Source: Balanoglossus misakiensis
Taxonomy: Eukaryota > Hemichordata
Assembly: GCA_040954595.2 (NCBI GenBank)
Contig: CM082596.2
Location: 8,742,001-8,806,000 of the forward strand
Direction of reading: 5' to 3'
DNA: 64,000 nt
Numbering within the stretch: the first letter of the stretch is position 1; every line of letters starts with the position of its first letter. Shown here piece by piece: positions 1-12,200 of this stretch. Position numbers and translations under genes: made by a program. Below the pieces are notes generated by a model. The model was not told the DNA's origin and ran no database searches. It saw nothing but the letters and a program-made list of their open reading frames with translations.

Positions 1-77
1 CGTCCGAACCACTCGCGTTTGATTTATTTTGTGTGTTTACATGTTGAGATCGCCATATTAAATATAAGGCTTACAGC
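1..77 (+). repeat. Left arm of a 77-bp inverted repeat
   Basis: Exact reverse complement of 231-307. Starts CGTCCGAACC and ends CTTACAGC. Confidence 0.85.
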
Positions 78-121
78 GAGTTTATCTCCATGAGTAAACA
101 TAAAAGTTTTAGAAAGCGAGC

Positions 122-410
122 GGTTCGGACGTTAGGACAAGTTAATCGCATCATATTTGGAGTCGGTTAGGAGGCAGAAGTAGACAGGGAAAGGATTTTG
201 CTTCGATAAAATCGAATTTCGGCCGAAAAAGCTGTAAGCCTTATATTTAATATGGCGATCTCAACATGTAAACACACAAAATAAATCAAACGCGAGTGGT
301 TCGGACGTTAGGACAAGTTAGTCGCATCATATTTGGAGTCGGTTAGGAGGCAGAAGTAGACAGGGAAAGGATTTTGCTTCGATAAAATCGAATTTCGGCC
401 GAAAAAGCTG
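122..410 (+). repeat. 113-bp direct repeat pair (122-234 and 298-410)
   Basis: Offset 176 bp with a single noted difference (GTTAATCGC versus GTTAGTCGC). Combined with the 77-bp inverted repeat it suggests a recent rearrangement of a fold-back element that may continue beyond base 1. Confidence 0.8.
231..307 (-). repeat. Right arm of the 77-bp inverted repeat
   Basis: Pairs with 1-77. The arms enclose the first of two direct repeats. Confidence 0.85.
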
Positions 411-1104
411 CGGTCCAGATCCGGACCGCAGAAGCACCAGTTTTTTCTATGGCGCCTTGCAGGGCTGTGGTGGAGGCCGTGTAACGCCGGGAACACACAG
501 ACCTGTACGCAGAGCTACTCGCCCACCAGATTATAGCCCTGTTCTTGACGTCACACCGCGCGCGGACAAGAATATACGTCTGAATGTTTGTCAGACTCGA
601 ATTATCAAACTCAAGAGTAACATATGCAATGATGGACACATACCAGCTCTTGTCAAGTGGTTGCAAATTAGGGATGATCTTGGTGTGGCATCCATTTGGT
701 TTCCACTTTTCGACAACGCACTCTGGAGTGTGTTGACTTCCTCCATTTTACTCTTGAAATGTTTCGAGTACTGAAGTTAATGTCGGTTTCGGATTCGGAT
801 TCAGTTTCGGATTCGGGTTCGAGAGACTGAAAGTTTAGCATTTTCGCATTTTCGGGCGACCATCGCGGTTTGGCATCTGCAGTACGAGTATGAAAATAAC
901 TCTGTAAAAAAATATGGATATATTTGATCAAACTCTCTCGACATGTTATGTATGATAATTTTGGCACCAAAACACTGTTTTTTTCACATCGGAAATTGTT
1001 AAATACATATTTTATCATCGAAAAACATACTTCGATGATAAAAATATAATATTTTGTAATTTTCGGCTTGAATAAATATTGTTTGGGTGAGAAAAATGTC
1101 ATAC
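411..1104. other. Non-coding with TTCGGATTCGG-type simple repeat
   Basis: A stretch at 783-905 (TTCGGATTCGGATTCAG..., GAGAGACTGAAA, GCATCTGC-GTACGAGTATG) recurs in diverged form at 1186-1268. No gene recognised. Confidence 0.5.
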
Positions 1105-1153
1105 ATAACAAGTATCAGCGGTGGGATTGGGGTCAGGGAACCAGACTAGTATC
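1105..1153 (-). repeat. Remnant of the TAGTCTGG MITE family
   Basis: CAGCGGTGGGATTGGGGTCA...ACCAGACTAG matches the end of the MITE at 36063-36098. Confidence 0.5.
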
Positions 1154-1290
1154 ATTCAACTCGACGATACTGAAATAAGCCTCGGACTCGGTTTCAGTTT
1201 CGGATTCGGAATCGGTTTCGAGAGACTGAAAATTTCGAGGGCATCTGCGTACGAGTATGAAAATTACTTTGCTAAAACACCAATAAATTT

Positions 1291-1335
1291 GTGTGTGAGT
1301 CTATCTAAAACACACTGGGTATGGTGACCAGGCTA
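1291..1335 (-). repeat. Half copy of the 80-bp MITE
   Basis: AACACACTGGGTATGGTGAC and CAGGCTA match one arm of 23579-23658, including the spacer TCTATCTA. Confidence 0.6.
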
Positions 1336-1339
1336 CACC

Positions 1340-3460
1340 TTGGCACATACACCGAGAACAGCCAAGACAGAGAAAAGAACAGCAAAAAGATCACCAAAGC
1401 TAAAAACAGCGCCTAAACTCTATGTCTGATTTTAATCTGATTGCCGTCGACCCTGAGTGAACTCCAGCAGTGCCATGATACGCTGACAATATCATGAATT
1501 CAATCACACATTTTGTTGTACAGTTTTTTTCAGTTAGAGAAGGATGGGTAACATTGTCAATATAATCTTACAGACCATTCCCTTTACCTCTAGTATACCT
1601 AATTATGGAAATCGAGAAAAAAAACTATTCAAATTCCTTAGCACCTTCAAAGTTCCATGAGGCGACTAAAATCGGTCAACTGTTTAGATTTACATAAACA
1701 CTTTATCATTTACATGTTCTGTAATTTGATGTTATATGCTTTGGATTATGAAATTGATATTCAAGAGGAATACTTTGAATCAATGCCAGGGTTTTGGCCA
1801 AGTGGTTGGGTGCCATTTTCCTTGTAGTGTGATTATGTTTAAAGTCCACAGCAATGCAAAAACATAGGGCCAGGGGCTGCAAAGAAATTTAGTCTTCTAC
1901 CGAATAATCTCTACAAGTTTATTTCTATGGCTAAAGACCATCTTCCATGAAATACATGAAGAGAGACCTGAATGGTCGACATTAGCAATCCTGAGGCTGT
2001 TGTATATGGATCAAACTACTTTTTCAAAAACAAAATTATAATAACTTATACATACAAAATGAAATCCCAACACAATAAAGTGTGGCAACACAATTTATTA
2101 AAGTTGAATAAACAGAAACAAGTCTTTCCAATTTTCAAGCGGGGGAATAAATAATCTTACACTAGCTGCATGCCAAGTTGGCGGTGACAAAAATGCGATT
2201 TCAACATGAAAACAAACTGAGAATCTTCATACAGATAACACAGGTATTCTCAGTAATATCGTATTGATAGAGTTCATATACCACAATATTTACACTGATC
2301 TGATGACAGTAAATATAAATAGCAGCTGTTGTACAAAAGTGGTCTTTTTCTTTGATATTTCAAAATGACTGATATGAAGTGCGCCCTCATATGATGGCTA
2401 CGCATGACTGATAACATTCATTGGAAAATACTTCAGAAACTACATTTGCACTGATAAGTCACATTCTGCAGAAAGATAACAAAATCAATGCTAGCTTCTA
2501 GCAAATACAAACTGTACCATAAATTAATCTGTCCAATAGAAAAAAATTGACGTTTTCACAGCCACTAGATTTGCATGTCAAAAAGTTACAGGCTCTCTCC
2601 CTCACAAAAACTGGTCAATCCCTTCTCTTACAACCCCCCCCCCCTCCCCACCCTGTATTCTCAACAATTCAACAATCCCCTGACGCCCACTCTAACCCTG
2701 GTCAGATAAACTTCACACCTCTCATGGCAATAATATATTGTGCGTATCATTTTCGTGGTCAAAAGGAAAATATGAAACCCTACCCTCCCATCCCATCCAA
2801 ACCAAACCCCGCGCAACCAATCCATAAATATGTGTCTCTATGTATTTGTTTCAAATGTGCTCTTAACACTGGTATGCACAAAAATGCAAAAGCAAACAAG
2901 ACGATAGTCACAGAGAAAAATAGCGTCAAGGACACTGTGGTCCCATTTGAGGATTATGCCGAAACAGTGACACACCAGAATAAAAATTACAGGTGACATT
3001 GCAAGCAGATATGATCTTACCATATAGAAATATGGAATGTAAAAAACTTAACAAGGAACATGCCCAATAAACTGTCATGTGTCATGGCAGTCTTACAAGT
3101 GATGCTAGAAAAAAAATGACCAAAAATTGTCTGTACAAACACATATGAGAAGCAACTTCTTTCAGTCAGCCCTGGAACAGACATACAGACAGACAGACAG
3201 ACACACACACTGACCTGCCACTGCACTGGTAATTAAAAATTTAATAGCTGGTGGTCTCTGTAACAGCTGGCCTATTAAAGTTATGTAAACATGTCTTAGT
3301 TCGGGGTAACAATTCCTTGTAAACAGTAACTTTAAAAACAACTGGACAATTGGTTTAGGAGAAGATTTGCTAACCAAAAACAAAGAAACTTACAAAAAAA
3401 CTCGCTAAATAGTGAATATTTCTGATATCAGAATTGAATAAAAGTTGCACATATACATGT
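1340..3460. other. Intergenic, no gene recognised
   Basis: AT-rich sequence with a C-run near 2633 and an ACAG/AC microsatellite at 3183-3210. A 149-codon open frame (2547-2996, plus) has low-complexity composition and no recognised domain, so it is not called. Confidence 0.5.
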
Positions 3461-3469
3461 ATGTGTTAT

Positions 3470-4352
3470 GAAATTATATCCTAAATTTCAAAGCAATCAG
3501 AGAAAAAACAAATTTCAAAGCAATCCAACAAGCAGTTTTACAGATAAAATTTGTTCAACAGTGGCAAAAACACAAATATGCTAATATCACCAAAATTGTA
3601 CAATATCTTACTTCAATCACTACAAGGAACATGCTGCCAAAGTTCAATGCAATATGACAAGCGGTTTCAGAGAAAACAATTTTTGACCAAAATTGCAAAA
3701 GTTTCCCCGATAACACCTTTATGCAAATATCACATTTTGTTAAAACATATTACTTAGGTTACCCCTACGAACATGCCTACCAAATTGCAAAGCAATCTGG
3801 CATGCGGTTTTAAAGAAAAAACAATTGACCAAAAATGGCAAATATTCCTCAAAATTATAAATATGCAAATTTTGCAACAATTTGAACAAAACTATGGTTA
3901 CTCAGACAACCATTAGGAAGCTTCATACTAAACTTTAAAGAAGTAAGCCCATCACTTTCAGAAATGAAGACTTTTTACCAATACCATGGAAAAATACAAA
4001 AAAATGCATAAAAAATAGGAAATCGATAATATTAGCTCAAAACATACAGGACTGTATGAGGTTGACATAAGGTACATGCATACCAATTTTTAAATCAATA
4101 TGACCAGTGGTTGTCGAGTTTTTGAGTTTTGACCAATTTCACATTTCCCCAGCTAATTTGCATATTTTGGCAATGACAACTTCATTTGAACAAACTCCCA
4201 TCTACAGCCCTGCCTGCATCTACACACCAAATATCGAGGTCATATGCGCTGCGGGACATACAGACATATATCCATCCATCCATCCATCCATACATACAGA
4301 CACAACCGATCCCATAAGGTCCCATGGTACATACCAATGGGACCTAAAAATC
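3470..4352 (+). repeat. Diverged repeat array or transposon body
   Basis: Variants of AA-TTGCAAAGCAATC...GCGGTTTTA-AGAAAA-AA and TGACCAAAATTGCAAA recur at irregular intervals. It ends with a (TCCA)n run at 4267-4290 and TGGGACCTAAAAAT, which also occurs near 15658-15672. Probably a decayed element; class unknown. Confidence 0.4.
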
Positions 4353-4875
4353 AATAGCTGTTACCTCGATTTTGTAATCATTACTATAAGTATCAATTGA
4401 ATACCTCTACATACACACATATCTGACAAATCCACACTTTGGTCCAATTTCTCTCTTTAAAAAAAGTATTTTATTCGAGAATTCAGACAGAAAATAAAAT
4501 ATTTCCATATCTTATGACATGCATTGATCAACACATCTTGAAACATGAATATCCCTCCACGACCATCAAAAATATATTTCAAATTCTCTCCATAAATATG
4601 CATTATAGGCTTAATGAAATATATAATAACTAACACTTTCCCAGTCACACAAGATTCCTGCGCATTCCGTGAATTACTACAGAGGTTTTCCAGGAATATT
4701 AGCAGCGTACAATATCCTTTTTCAGAGATAGAGAAATTAATGAATTCTGTACAGCAACATACATAGTTGATTTTTTAATCATGGTCTTCATATACAGCTG
4801 TGAATTTGATTCATCAAGTCTTTCACAGAGTTGCTTCAATTTCAAGCAGACTTTACGAGAATAACGCATCTTGGT

Positions 4876-4958
4876 AAACCCTCTTTCGACTCTGAGGTCG
4901 AACATGGACCAATCCAAAACAATGGATTTGGATCAAACCACTGTGGTGAAAGGGTTAA
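4876..4958 (-). mobile_element. TTAA MITE family B (CCCTTTCACC ends)
   Basis: About 90-bp fold-back ending GGTGAAAGGGTTAA. Diverged copy. Confidence 0.65.
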
Positions 4959-5094
4959 ACTATTAAATACTAATTGAAAAGACCAGTTACACATGATTCA
5001 GAGGTGAAATTTGGCAGCTGTGATTGAAAAGAAATGTCATCATGAACAGAATGCCCACTATCCTTTAATTATCTTTGGGTGGTCACTTCACAGG

Positions 5095-5382
5095 CCAACG
5101 ATCGTCTTATGTGCAATACATGTTCTGCAAATTTGGCGTTCGGCACATGCAAATAGTGGACTGCCTTCATGTCCTTCCATAATTCTTGTGCATCGTATAA
5201 GAAGACTTTAGTTTTGTGCCTTCTTTTCACTCACTTTGCTGTCTTTTCCCGATCTCTGACACAGACTATGGTCACCACCATCTTGTCTGTTGCTAGGACA
5301 ACACACTGCCTTATGGCATTGACTGTATACAATTTTTGTAACCAGAGTCTCTGGTTAGGCACATGCCCATAAGACGATCCTT
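5095..5382. mobile_element. MITE family F
   Basis: Ends GATCGTCTTATGTGC and GCCCATAAGACGATCC are near-complements. The interior (CACCATCTTGTCTGTTGCTA, ATTGACTGTATACAATTTTT) recurs at 21300-21505 and around 9856-10800. Confidence 0.6.
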
Positions 5383-5387
5383 GCCCT

Positions 5388-5483
5388 TTAAACCTTTCAC
5401 CCCGCAGTTCCCTCTTTAGAGGTCCAACTTTACTACAGAAAACAATGGGTCTGGACTAAACCATAGTGGTGTAAAAGGGTTAA
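5388..5483 (-). mobile_element. TTAA MITE family B
   Basis: TTAAACCTTTCACCCC...GGTGTAAAAGGGTTAA, with the GGTCCAACTTTACTACAGAA interior in reverse orientation. Confidence 0.7.
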
Positions 5484-5812
5484 TGACATGTCTCAGATAC
5501 CGTACATCATCTTCCATCAATATGAATGAAAATTATTTCAGGCAAGACCGACTAGCTACTAGTATATAGACAAGCTAACTGACAGTAGTGTTCTTGGGTC
5601 GAACACTGGACTAACAAGTCTCTTATGAATTGAGAAAGCTAGTTTAAAGGGAAGTTCTTAGTGAAATTGTAGCCTCAATAGACCCTTGATCATACTGGCA
5701 AAATACCTCAGAGGTCGGCAAAAATAGCACAAACAAAACAGTTTGTGTAATTGTATTTCAGTATGGAATATGTTGAAAGTATTTGACCCTGCAAGATAAG
5801 ACAGTTAACTAA

Positions 5813-5947
5813 GGGAGCCTTCAGTATTTACAAGGGGGGTGGGGTGGGCCGGGGGGATTCAGCGTACACCTGGACTGTAAAAGGTGACCCTCCCCCAAAG
5901 ACAGGTTTGTAAAAAGTGACCCCCCTTCGTAATTACTGAAGGCTCCC
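5813..5947. mobile_element. Harbinger-type MITE with TAA duplication
   Basis: GGGAGCCTTCAGTATTTAC and complement, flanked by TAA on both sides (5810-5812, 5948-5950). The interior is G/C-run rich. Confidence 0.65.
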
Positions 5948-6640
5948 TAAGCTTGGGAGATTGAATGATAAACTGGTGCAATTTTGGATTTGGAGTAGCT
6001 GTGGTTATAGAATCAGCTAATTTTCTGGTTGTGTTAACAGTTAAGGATATCAGTATTGTGGAGAGAAAACAATATACATTGCTGTGTATTAAAGTCACAT
6101 GTGTCGGGATTCAGCCCTGGATAAGGATACATGTACATGTAAAGTAAAACCTGTCTAAACCGTACCCTATCTAATCTGGAAACCTGTCTATACTAAACAC
6201 ATTTTCCTGCCCCTTTGACATAGAACCACATGTTAAAAGAACCTCTATAAACCAGACACCTCTACAAACCAAAGTTTCATTTTGCCCTTTGGTGTTTGGT
6301 TTAGACAGTGGAAACATAACAGCTACACTATGGCTACCAGCCAACTATCAAGGCTAATATATTAAATGACAGTGGTGTCAAAATTGACAAGAACAATGAC
6401 AATATCTATCTTTGGAGTGAAAGCAGAGAACAGTAGTAGATACATTCACACCCGTAAAGTGCGCTTTAAACTATTATGGAGTCAATTTATTATTTATACA
6501 GCATAAGATTTTGGGAGGGCAACATGTTGCTTTTATATAAGAGATGTGCAACACAAGACTGGTCATTAAAGAAAAGTGGATCTTCACACACCACCAGTAT
6601 AGCAGATGATACACATATGCTGTGCAGGCAGCTTAAAGTG

Positions 6641-6866
6641 AAGGGGTCGTCGCGCCGCATTTGTTTATAAACATTACAATTCATCCACAAATCCCTGAAA
6701 TTAGATCATTTTTAGAATGAGGGAAGCAGCCAGTCGTAGCGTAGACTGGGCATGACAGCAACTGAAGATCCTAGTAGGTCGTGGCGACTGCAGTGAGGTT
6801 TATGCTGGTATGGGAGGAGGACATATTCTCATCAAGGGGGACACCCACGCGGCGCGACGACCCCTT
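6641..6866. mobile_element. MITE with CpG-rich 18-bp ends
   Basis: AAGGGGTCGTCGCGCCGC and its complement bound a 226-bp element. A diverged relative, partly in the opposite orientation, is at 43349-43631. Confidence 0.65.
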
Positions 6867-6869
6867 TCC

Positions 6870-8330
6870 TATAATGTTGAAGACTGTGTGTACATGGCTG
6901 TAATCAATATTACACATGTAAATAGGAAATTCTTCCATAGAAATCTATATTTCATTTCAGTGTGATGCTGAAAAGTACATGTAAGTATATGTGTGAGTGT
7001 GTGTGTGTGTCTATGTGTGTGTGCAGTTCAATCTAACCCTAACTGATGATAAAAAATATTCACACTTTCCATTTGCATATTTCTCTCTTTTCATCATGTA
7101 CATAAAATATGCATCGCACACCTGAAGCTAACTTTCCTACTGACAAATTAATGTCAATTGATATATATTTCAGAAGCTTTTAAATTAATTCCATGATAAG
7201 ACCTACAAATGTAGGAAACTGCTATACATCAATTGACTTGGAAATAATTTTGTATTGGTAATTTCTATCAGCATGGTAATGAATCCTCAGTTGGCATTGG
7301 TCTGAGAGACAAACTTAAATAATTCTGCTTCGTATAAACCCTGGTAGTGCACAATACACCGCAGAGAGAGAGAGAGAGAGAGAGAGACTTTGCAAGTGCA
7401 GAAACATGGTGGATGACTACTGGAATTTCAACTGAAAGGTACTTCTCTAAGCATACATAACTTCATGCTTACAAGTAGCATACAGAAACATGTAAAATAC
7501 AACTCTACGATAAATATTCCATTCTGCATTTAGGTCACAGAGGGGGTAGAAAACTTCAAAGACTCAGACTTGCCAAGTACGCTTACACTGATGCACACTA
7601 CAGGAACACATTGGCTGTGTTCTATTTTTTTCCAGTCTCAAGCAGAGTTCAAATGAAATTGAAATGCCCATTTTTGCTGGATAATACAATAAGGTATATG
7701 TTTCACATGCTAAGTTTAATGCTAAATAATTGTACATCTAAATAATGGGAGTAGAATAAGACGGTAACATATGCATGGAACACAATAACATTAATTACAG
7801 TTTTATATAGAAAATAAAATATACTATCCTTTCTTGAAGAAGCAAACCAAAAACTTAAAACAAAACAAAGTAAAGACATACATAAGTAACAATTTGCCAG
7901 ATTTTTTATATATCTAATTTGTTCAGGCATATCTTTGAAATACCCTTGGACATAAAACAGGCAACATGGCAGAGTAGTGGCTAGACTATATAGGTATTAA
8001 TTATTGAAGACACAGAAATTATCATGTGCCTATTACTGTGGGTTTTGTCTTTCAAAGACATTGGTGCAGACATGTCAGACTCATGGATATGTGAACGAAA
8101 AACACTGGCAAGAAAGTCAGATCACACTGTGGAACAAATATGACCTGTCGTGCCAAACTTGAAAGAGGAACACAAGGAAGACAGACTATCAAAACACAAT
8201 GTGTTAATCCACATTCCTGACTTGCCTACCAGAGACTGATGATTTTCGACTGTGAGAACAAGGCTTAGTACTGAATAGTTTCTGTGCAAATTATGCGATT
8301 GATATCACAGCTTCAAGATGAAACCTCTTT
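6870..8330. other. Intergenic, no gene recognised
   Basis: AT-rich. Contains a GT-rich microsatellite near 6990-7022 and (GA)n at 7364-7387; nothing else seen. Confidence 0.5.
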
Positions 8331-8334
8331 CAAA

Positions 8335-8526
8335 TACTGTAAAACTGGAAATTTTTCACAAACAATTAATTTTCGAGAACTCAGTGAGAGCCAAAAAAAA
8401 ATTAAAATAAAAAGTTGCGTAAAAATTTTTTTCAGAGATACGGATGCAGAGAAATACGAGCACGAAGAAAATTAATCGGTGACATTGCGAAAATTTCCTG
8501 TCACGAAAATTTCCCGTTTTACAGTA
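8335..8526. mobile_element. TA MITE family H (TACTGTAAAA ends)
   Basis: TACTGTAAAACTGGAAATTT and GAAAATTTCCCGTTTTACAGTA; Tc1/mariner-type TA flanks. Confidence 0.65.
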
Positions 8527-8898
8527 CCTATACATGATCTGATATGCTTAATTGGACAGTAAAGAATGATACATCTCGCACAACTCTCCAACACCAATAT
8601 TCCCATTAAAATACATCCTCCATAAATGTACACCTATAATACCATAATTTAATTCTGATTTGCCAAATGTAATGTAAAAAATCTTAGGGTCACCAAATGC
8701 TGCCATTACAACTGATGACCTAAAAGAAACTTAATTCTTGCGTTATACCTTTTGATTTGCATTTAATCATTTAAATATTTGACCAAATCTTCAAAGCACA
8801 CCATGTGTGGCATCTCATCATGTCAATATTAATTCCTTATAGAAATAACCTGTGACCCCAAAAAGGTCTTTGACCTTGGTATGAACCAAACCTGATTT

Positions 8899-9062
8899 TT
8901 AAAGGTATATGGTCACCTATGGAAATTGAGGTACTGTTCTACACAATCACAGGGTGGCACACGTGAAAAAAGAGCGCCACCATGTGTTCTTTGGAACACT
9001 CAGATACACCATTTTTGCCATATACAGACATATGTAAATTGGAGGTGACCATGTACCTCTAA
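8899..9062 (+). mobile_element. TTAA MITE family C (AGGTATATGGTCACC ends)
   Basis: TTAAAGGTATATGGTCACCT, then the shared interior GGTGGCACACGTGAAAA and GAGCGCCACCATGTGTTCTT. The right flank is degraded to CTAA. Confidence 0.7.
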
Positions 9063-9127
9063 TGCAGCATATAAAGTAGACAGACTGACAAGCTTATCTG
9101 AATTTCCCTTGTAGTGATGTCACCCTA

Positions 9128-9271
9128 TTATAGAGCTGAGATCAATTTCTCTTCAAAGAGTGCAATTAACAGCATGATGGAGACGCCCGTCAAAATGCCA
9201 ATATTCTGCAGCACTAGATGACACCATAACTTGCTTCCTTTTTTGGAGTCGGTGTGCATCATCTCAGGCAA
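9128..9271 (-). CDS. SLC39A6/SLC39A10: ZIP transporter exon 8: TM8 and stop
   Basis: Encodes residues 700-746 and the stop: [12 protein letters not shown] then TM8 ([20 protein letters not shown]), ending ISAL and TAA at 9128-9130. This matches the PEMLH...LLISIFE C-terminus of ZIP6/ZIP10. Confidence 0.92.
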   Translation of the reverse strand: MPEMMHTDSKKGSKLWCHLVLQNIGILTGVSIMLLIALFEEKLISAL

Positions 9272-12200
9272 CTGTAAACAAACACAAAGAGATAAACATT
9301 GATTTGAAGTCAAAATAGTCTCTTTTTAGCTTATATGGGTGGGATTGGATGTACATGTCTTGTGTCAAACATAATTAATGGAAAAAGGGCAATGAGAGAG
9401 AGACTTTGTCCCTTTAATAGAAAGGAGAAATACTTAAATTGAAACTTGATTTATCCCTGCTAGTACCTGTACCACCCTATCTTTCTCAGTTCCTTCACGC
9501 CCTGCCCTAACGACCCTACCAATTAACCAATGCAAAACATAGACTCACCATATCAACCAATGCAATGTAGAGGAACATGCCACCAGCCAGTGCAAATATC
9601 CAAAGACTGGCACTCTCAACGCTGCTGAGTCCAATGCCAATGAACATACCAATGTAGCTCAGCACGGAAGACATTAAACTGTACATCACAGCTTGTTTGA
9701 CTGGCATGCCCGATGACAGAAGAATGGCAAAGTCACCTGAAAAAAAAAAGAGAAATTCAACATTATTAACCCTTTCGGCACTATGGTTCAGTCCAAACCC
9801 ATTGTTTTCTATGGTAAGGTTGGACCTCTAAAGAGGGAACTGGGGGTGAAAGGGTTAAAAGGGTGATGACTGTCTTGTGCGCATGTGCCAAATGCCAAAC
9901 CAGAGACTCTGGTTACAAAAATTGTATTACCGTACTTGCCCGGGTAAGAGCCCCTGCTCGGACAAACGCCCCCCCCCCCCCCCTGGTTTTAGGGCCCATT
10001 TGAAGATCGAGGTTATATCCGGTCTAAAACCCCCCAATTCAACGATCACGTAGATGGACGCGCTGCCGCGTATGAGGTCACCGGGGAGCTTTCCAAAGCG
10101 GCCGCGTGGAGCTGCTTCAGTCCGTCCTCGACGCGAAACACCCAAAATTGGAAGATCCCGACTTGGACTCGGAGAATGAACCACTCAAAAATTCCGGTAG
10201 AGAAAGGCATGATTGCCACGATTAAGATAGATATTTACGTGCGTCCGTCCGTCGACGTCTAAGTATTAAATGCATGTGTGGGATCGACCATTTACCAATG
10301 TCCCGGTTAAACGGGATGTTTTGTCTGCGCCCATGGTGTCCCGATTAAACGGCGGCGACTGTAATATGTTTTCTGTATTTCATTTATGGGAAAACAAACT
10401 TTTTATTATTTAATAAATACATTCTTTGACCGTGAAATGTTTTGCCATGTTATTTGTATCATTATTCACCCCTTCCTCGTGTCCCTAGGCCCTCATTTGC
10501 ATAAATGTCGAGGTTGCGTCCGGGTAAAAGCCCCCCCCCCCCCCCCCCCCCCTGTTTTTTTGGTTAATTTGTGGGCGCAGCACCCGGGGCTCTTACCTGG
10601 GCAAGTACGGTACATGATTGTACAGTCAATGCTGTAAAGGCAGTGTGCTGCCCCAACAACAGACAAGATGGCGGCGACCATAGTCTGTGTTGGGGACCGG
10701 GAAAGACAGCAAATTGGGTGAAAAAAGGGGACAAAACTAAAGTCTACTTCAACGGTTAACAAAGGCAGCCCACTATTTGAATGCGTCAAACGCAAAATTT
10801 GCAGAACATTTGAATTGGACATAATGTATGTATATACATGTAGGAAATTGCACATATGCGCTTGAGACAACCGTCAGGCATTAAGTATGATCAAGGCACT
10901 TGTATCAACTTTGAAATGTGTTAGTATTCAAACATGAACGTGCAAACAAGTGAGTCACTGTCTACCAAAAGGGGTAAAAAATACATACAAGATATATAGT
11001 ACACACACCAACACAAATGATGACATAGATCATTTTCAAGAAATCTCTAAACAAAAGTCTGTTAGAACACACAAGAAAATGACTGTTTTTGAGGATGCAC
11101 CTACCTAATTCATGTGGTAACTCGTGGCAAAATATAGCGATGGACGTACTGAGTCCGCCGGAGAGATTGTCGGCAAAGGCAGCACCTACGGCCAAACCAT
11201 CGCTGAAGTTATGAAGTCCATCGCCCATGATGACCATCCATGCAACCGAGGCGATTCCCTTGCCCACTTCTGGACCGTAGTGGTGATGATGGTGATGATG
11301 TTCATCGTCGTTGTCATGGCTGTGCACATGAGCTTCTTCCTCGTCTCCATGGTGACTATGGTTGCTATGGTTGCTGTGTAATGTGTTGTCACTTTGGTGA
11401 GACTGTTGGGAAAGTTTTCTCTGCCCAGCATCTTGGATGTAAACGGAAGTGTCTATAGTCACTCCATTTTCTGTAACAGTCAGATTTTTTTTGTTGATTT
11501 CTGAAATTAATAATAGACCACAATACATTCATAGTGCGTGGCAAAATTCAAGATTACCATTTTTGGATCTCTAAGTAAAGAAAGCTAAGCCAATGCTATT
11601 GTGTTACCCCATTCCATACCCACACTGTACGACCTCATTCCATGCCCACAGGGTAGCGTGACCCTATTCAATGCCCAAATTACCATACCACCCAATTTCA
11701 GGGAGCACTATGAAGCATAACTGAGTAATAAGCCCTGAAAAGTCATATATGATCATATATCATGAAACAAATCAATATCCATAGCAACATCATAGTACAC
11801 TATCGGTATATATCAAAGTGGCATGAAATCAGTTCAGGCATGACTGTGTGATATGAGGACTGCTATCTCCACCCACCAGTTATAGTGCAACAGTTGGAGA
11901 GTATTACCATTAGGGCAAGTTTCTGGGTGGAAATAAAATGCCCAAAGGTTAAAGGGACAAAGTCTCTCTCTTGCTACCCTTTTTCCATTAATTATGTTTG
12001 ATACAACACACCGCTTATACAATGTATTATTTAACACGTGGATATATAGTGAATCAACGTTTGACCACACACAACATCCATCCAACTTGTAGACAACAGA
12101 GTAAAAAACTCACCAAAATGAATAATCAATGCTTACCAGTCCATTTATTCATTTTGGCGGGATTTTTACTCTCATATCCTACAAACGGGATGGAAGTTGT

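Noticed and set aside
2547-2996. 149-codon plus-strand frame with a poly-proline stretch
   Set aside because: The proline run comes from a C homopolymer; composition is low-complexity and there are no splice sites or domain.
11124-11458. Plus-strand Met/Val-rich frames opposite the His-rich loop
   Set aside because: They are the complement of the CAT/CAC-rich zinc transporter exon 6.
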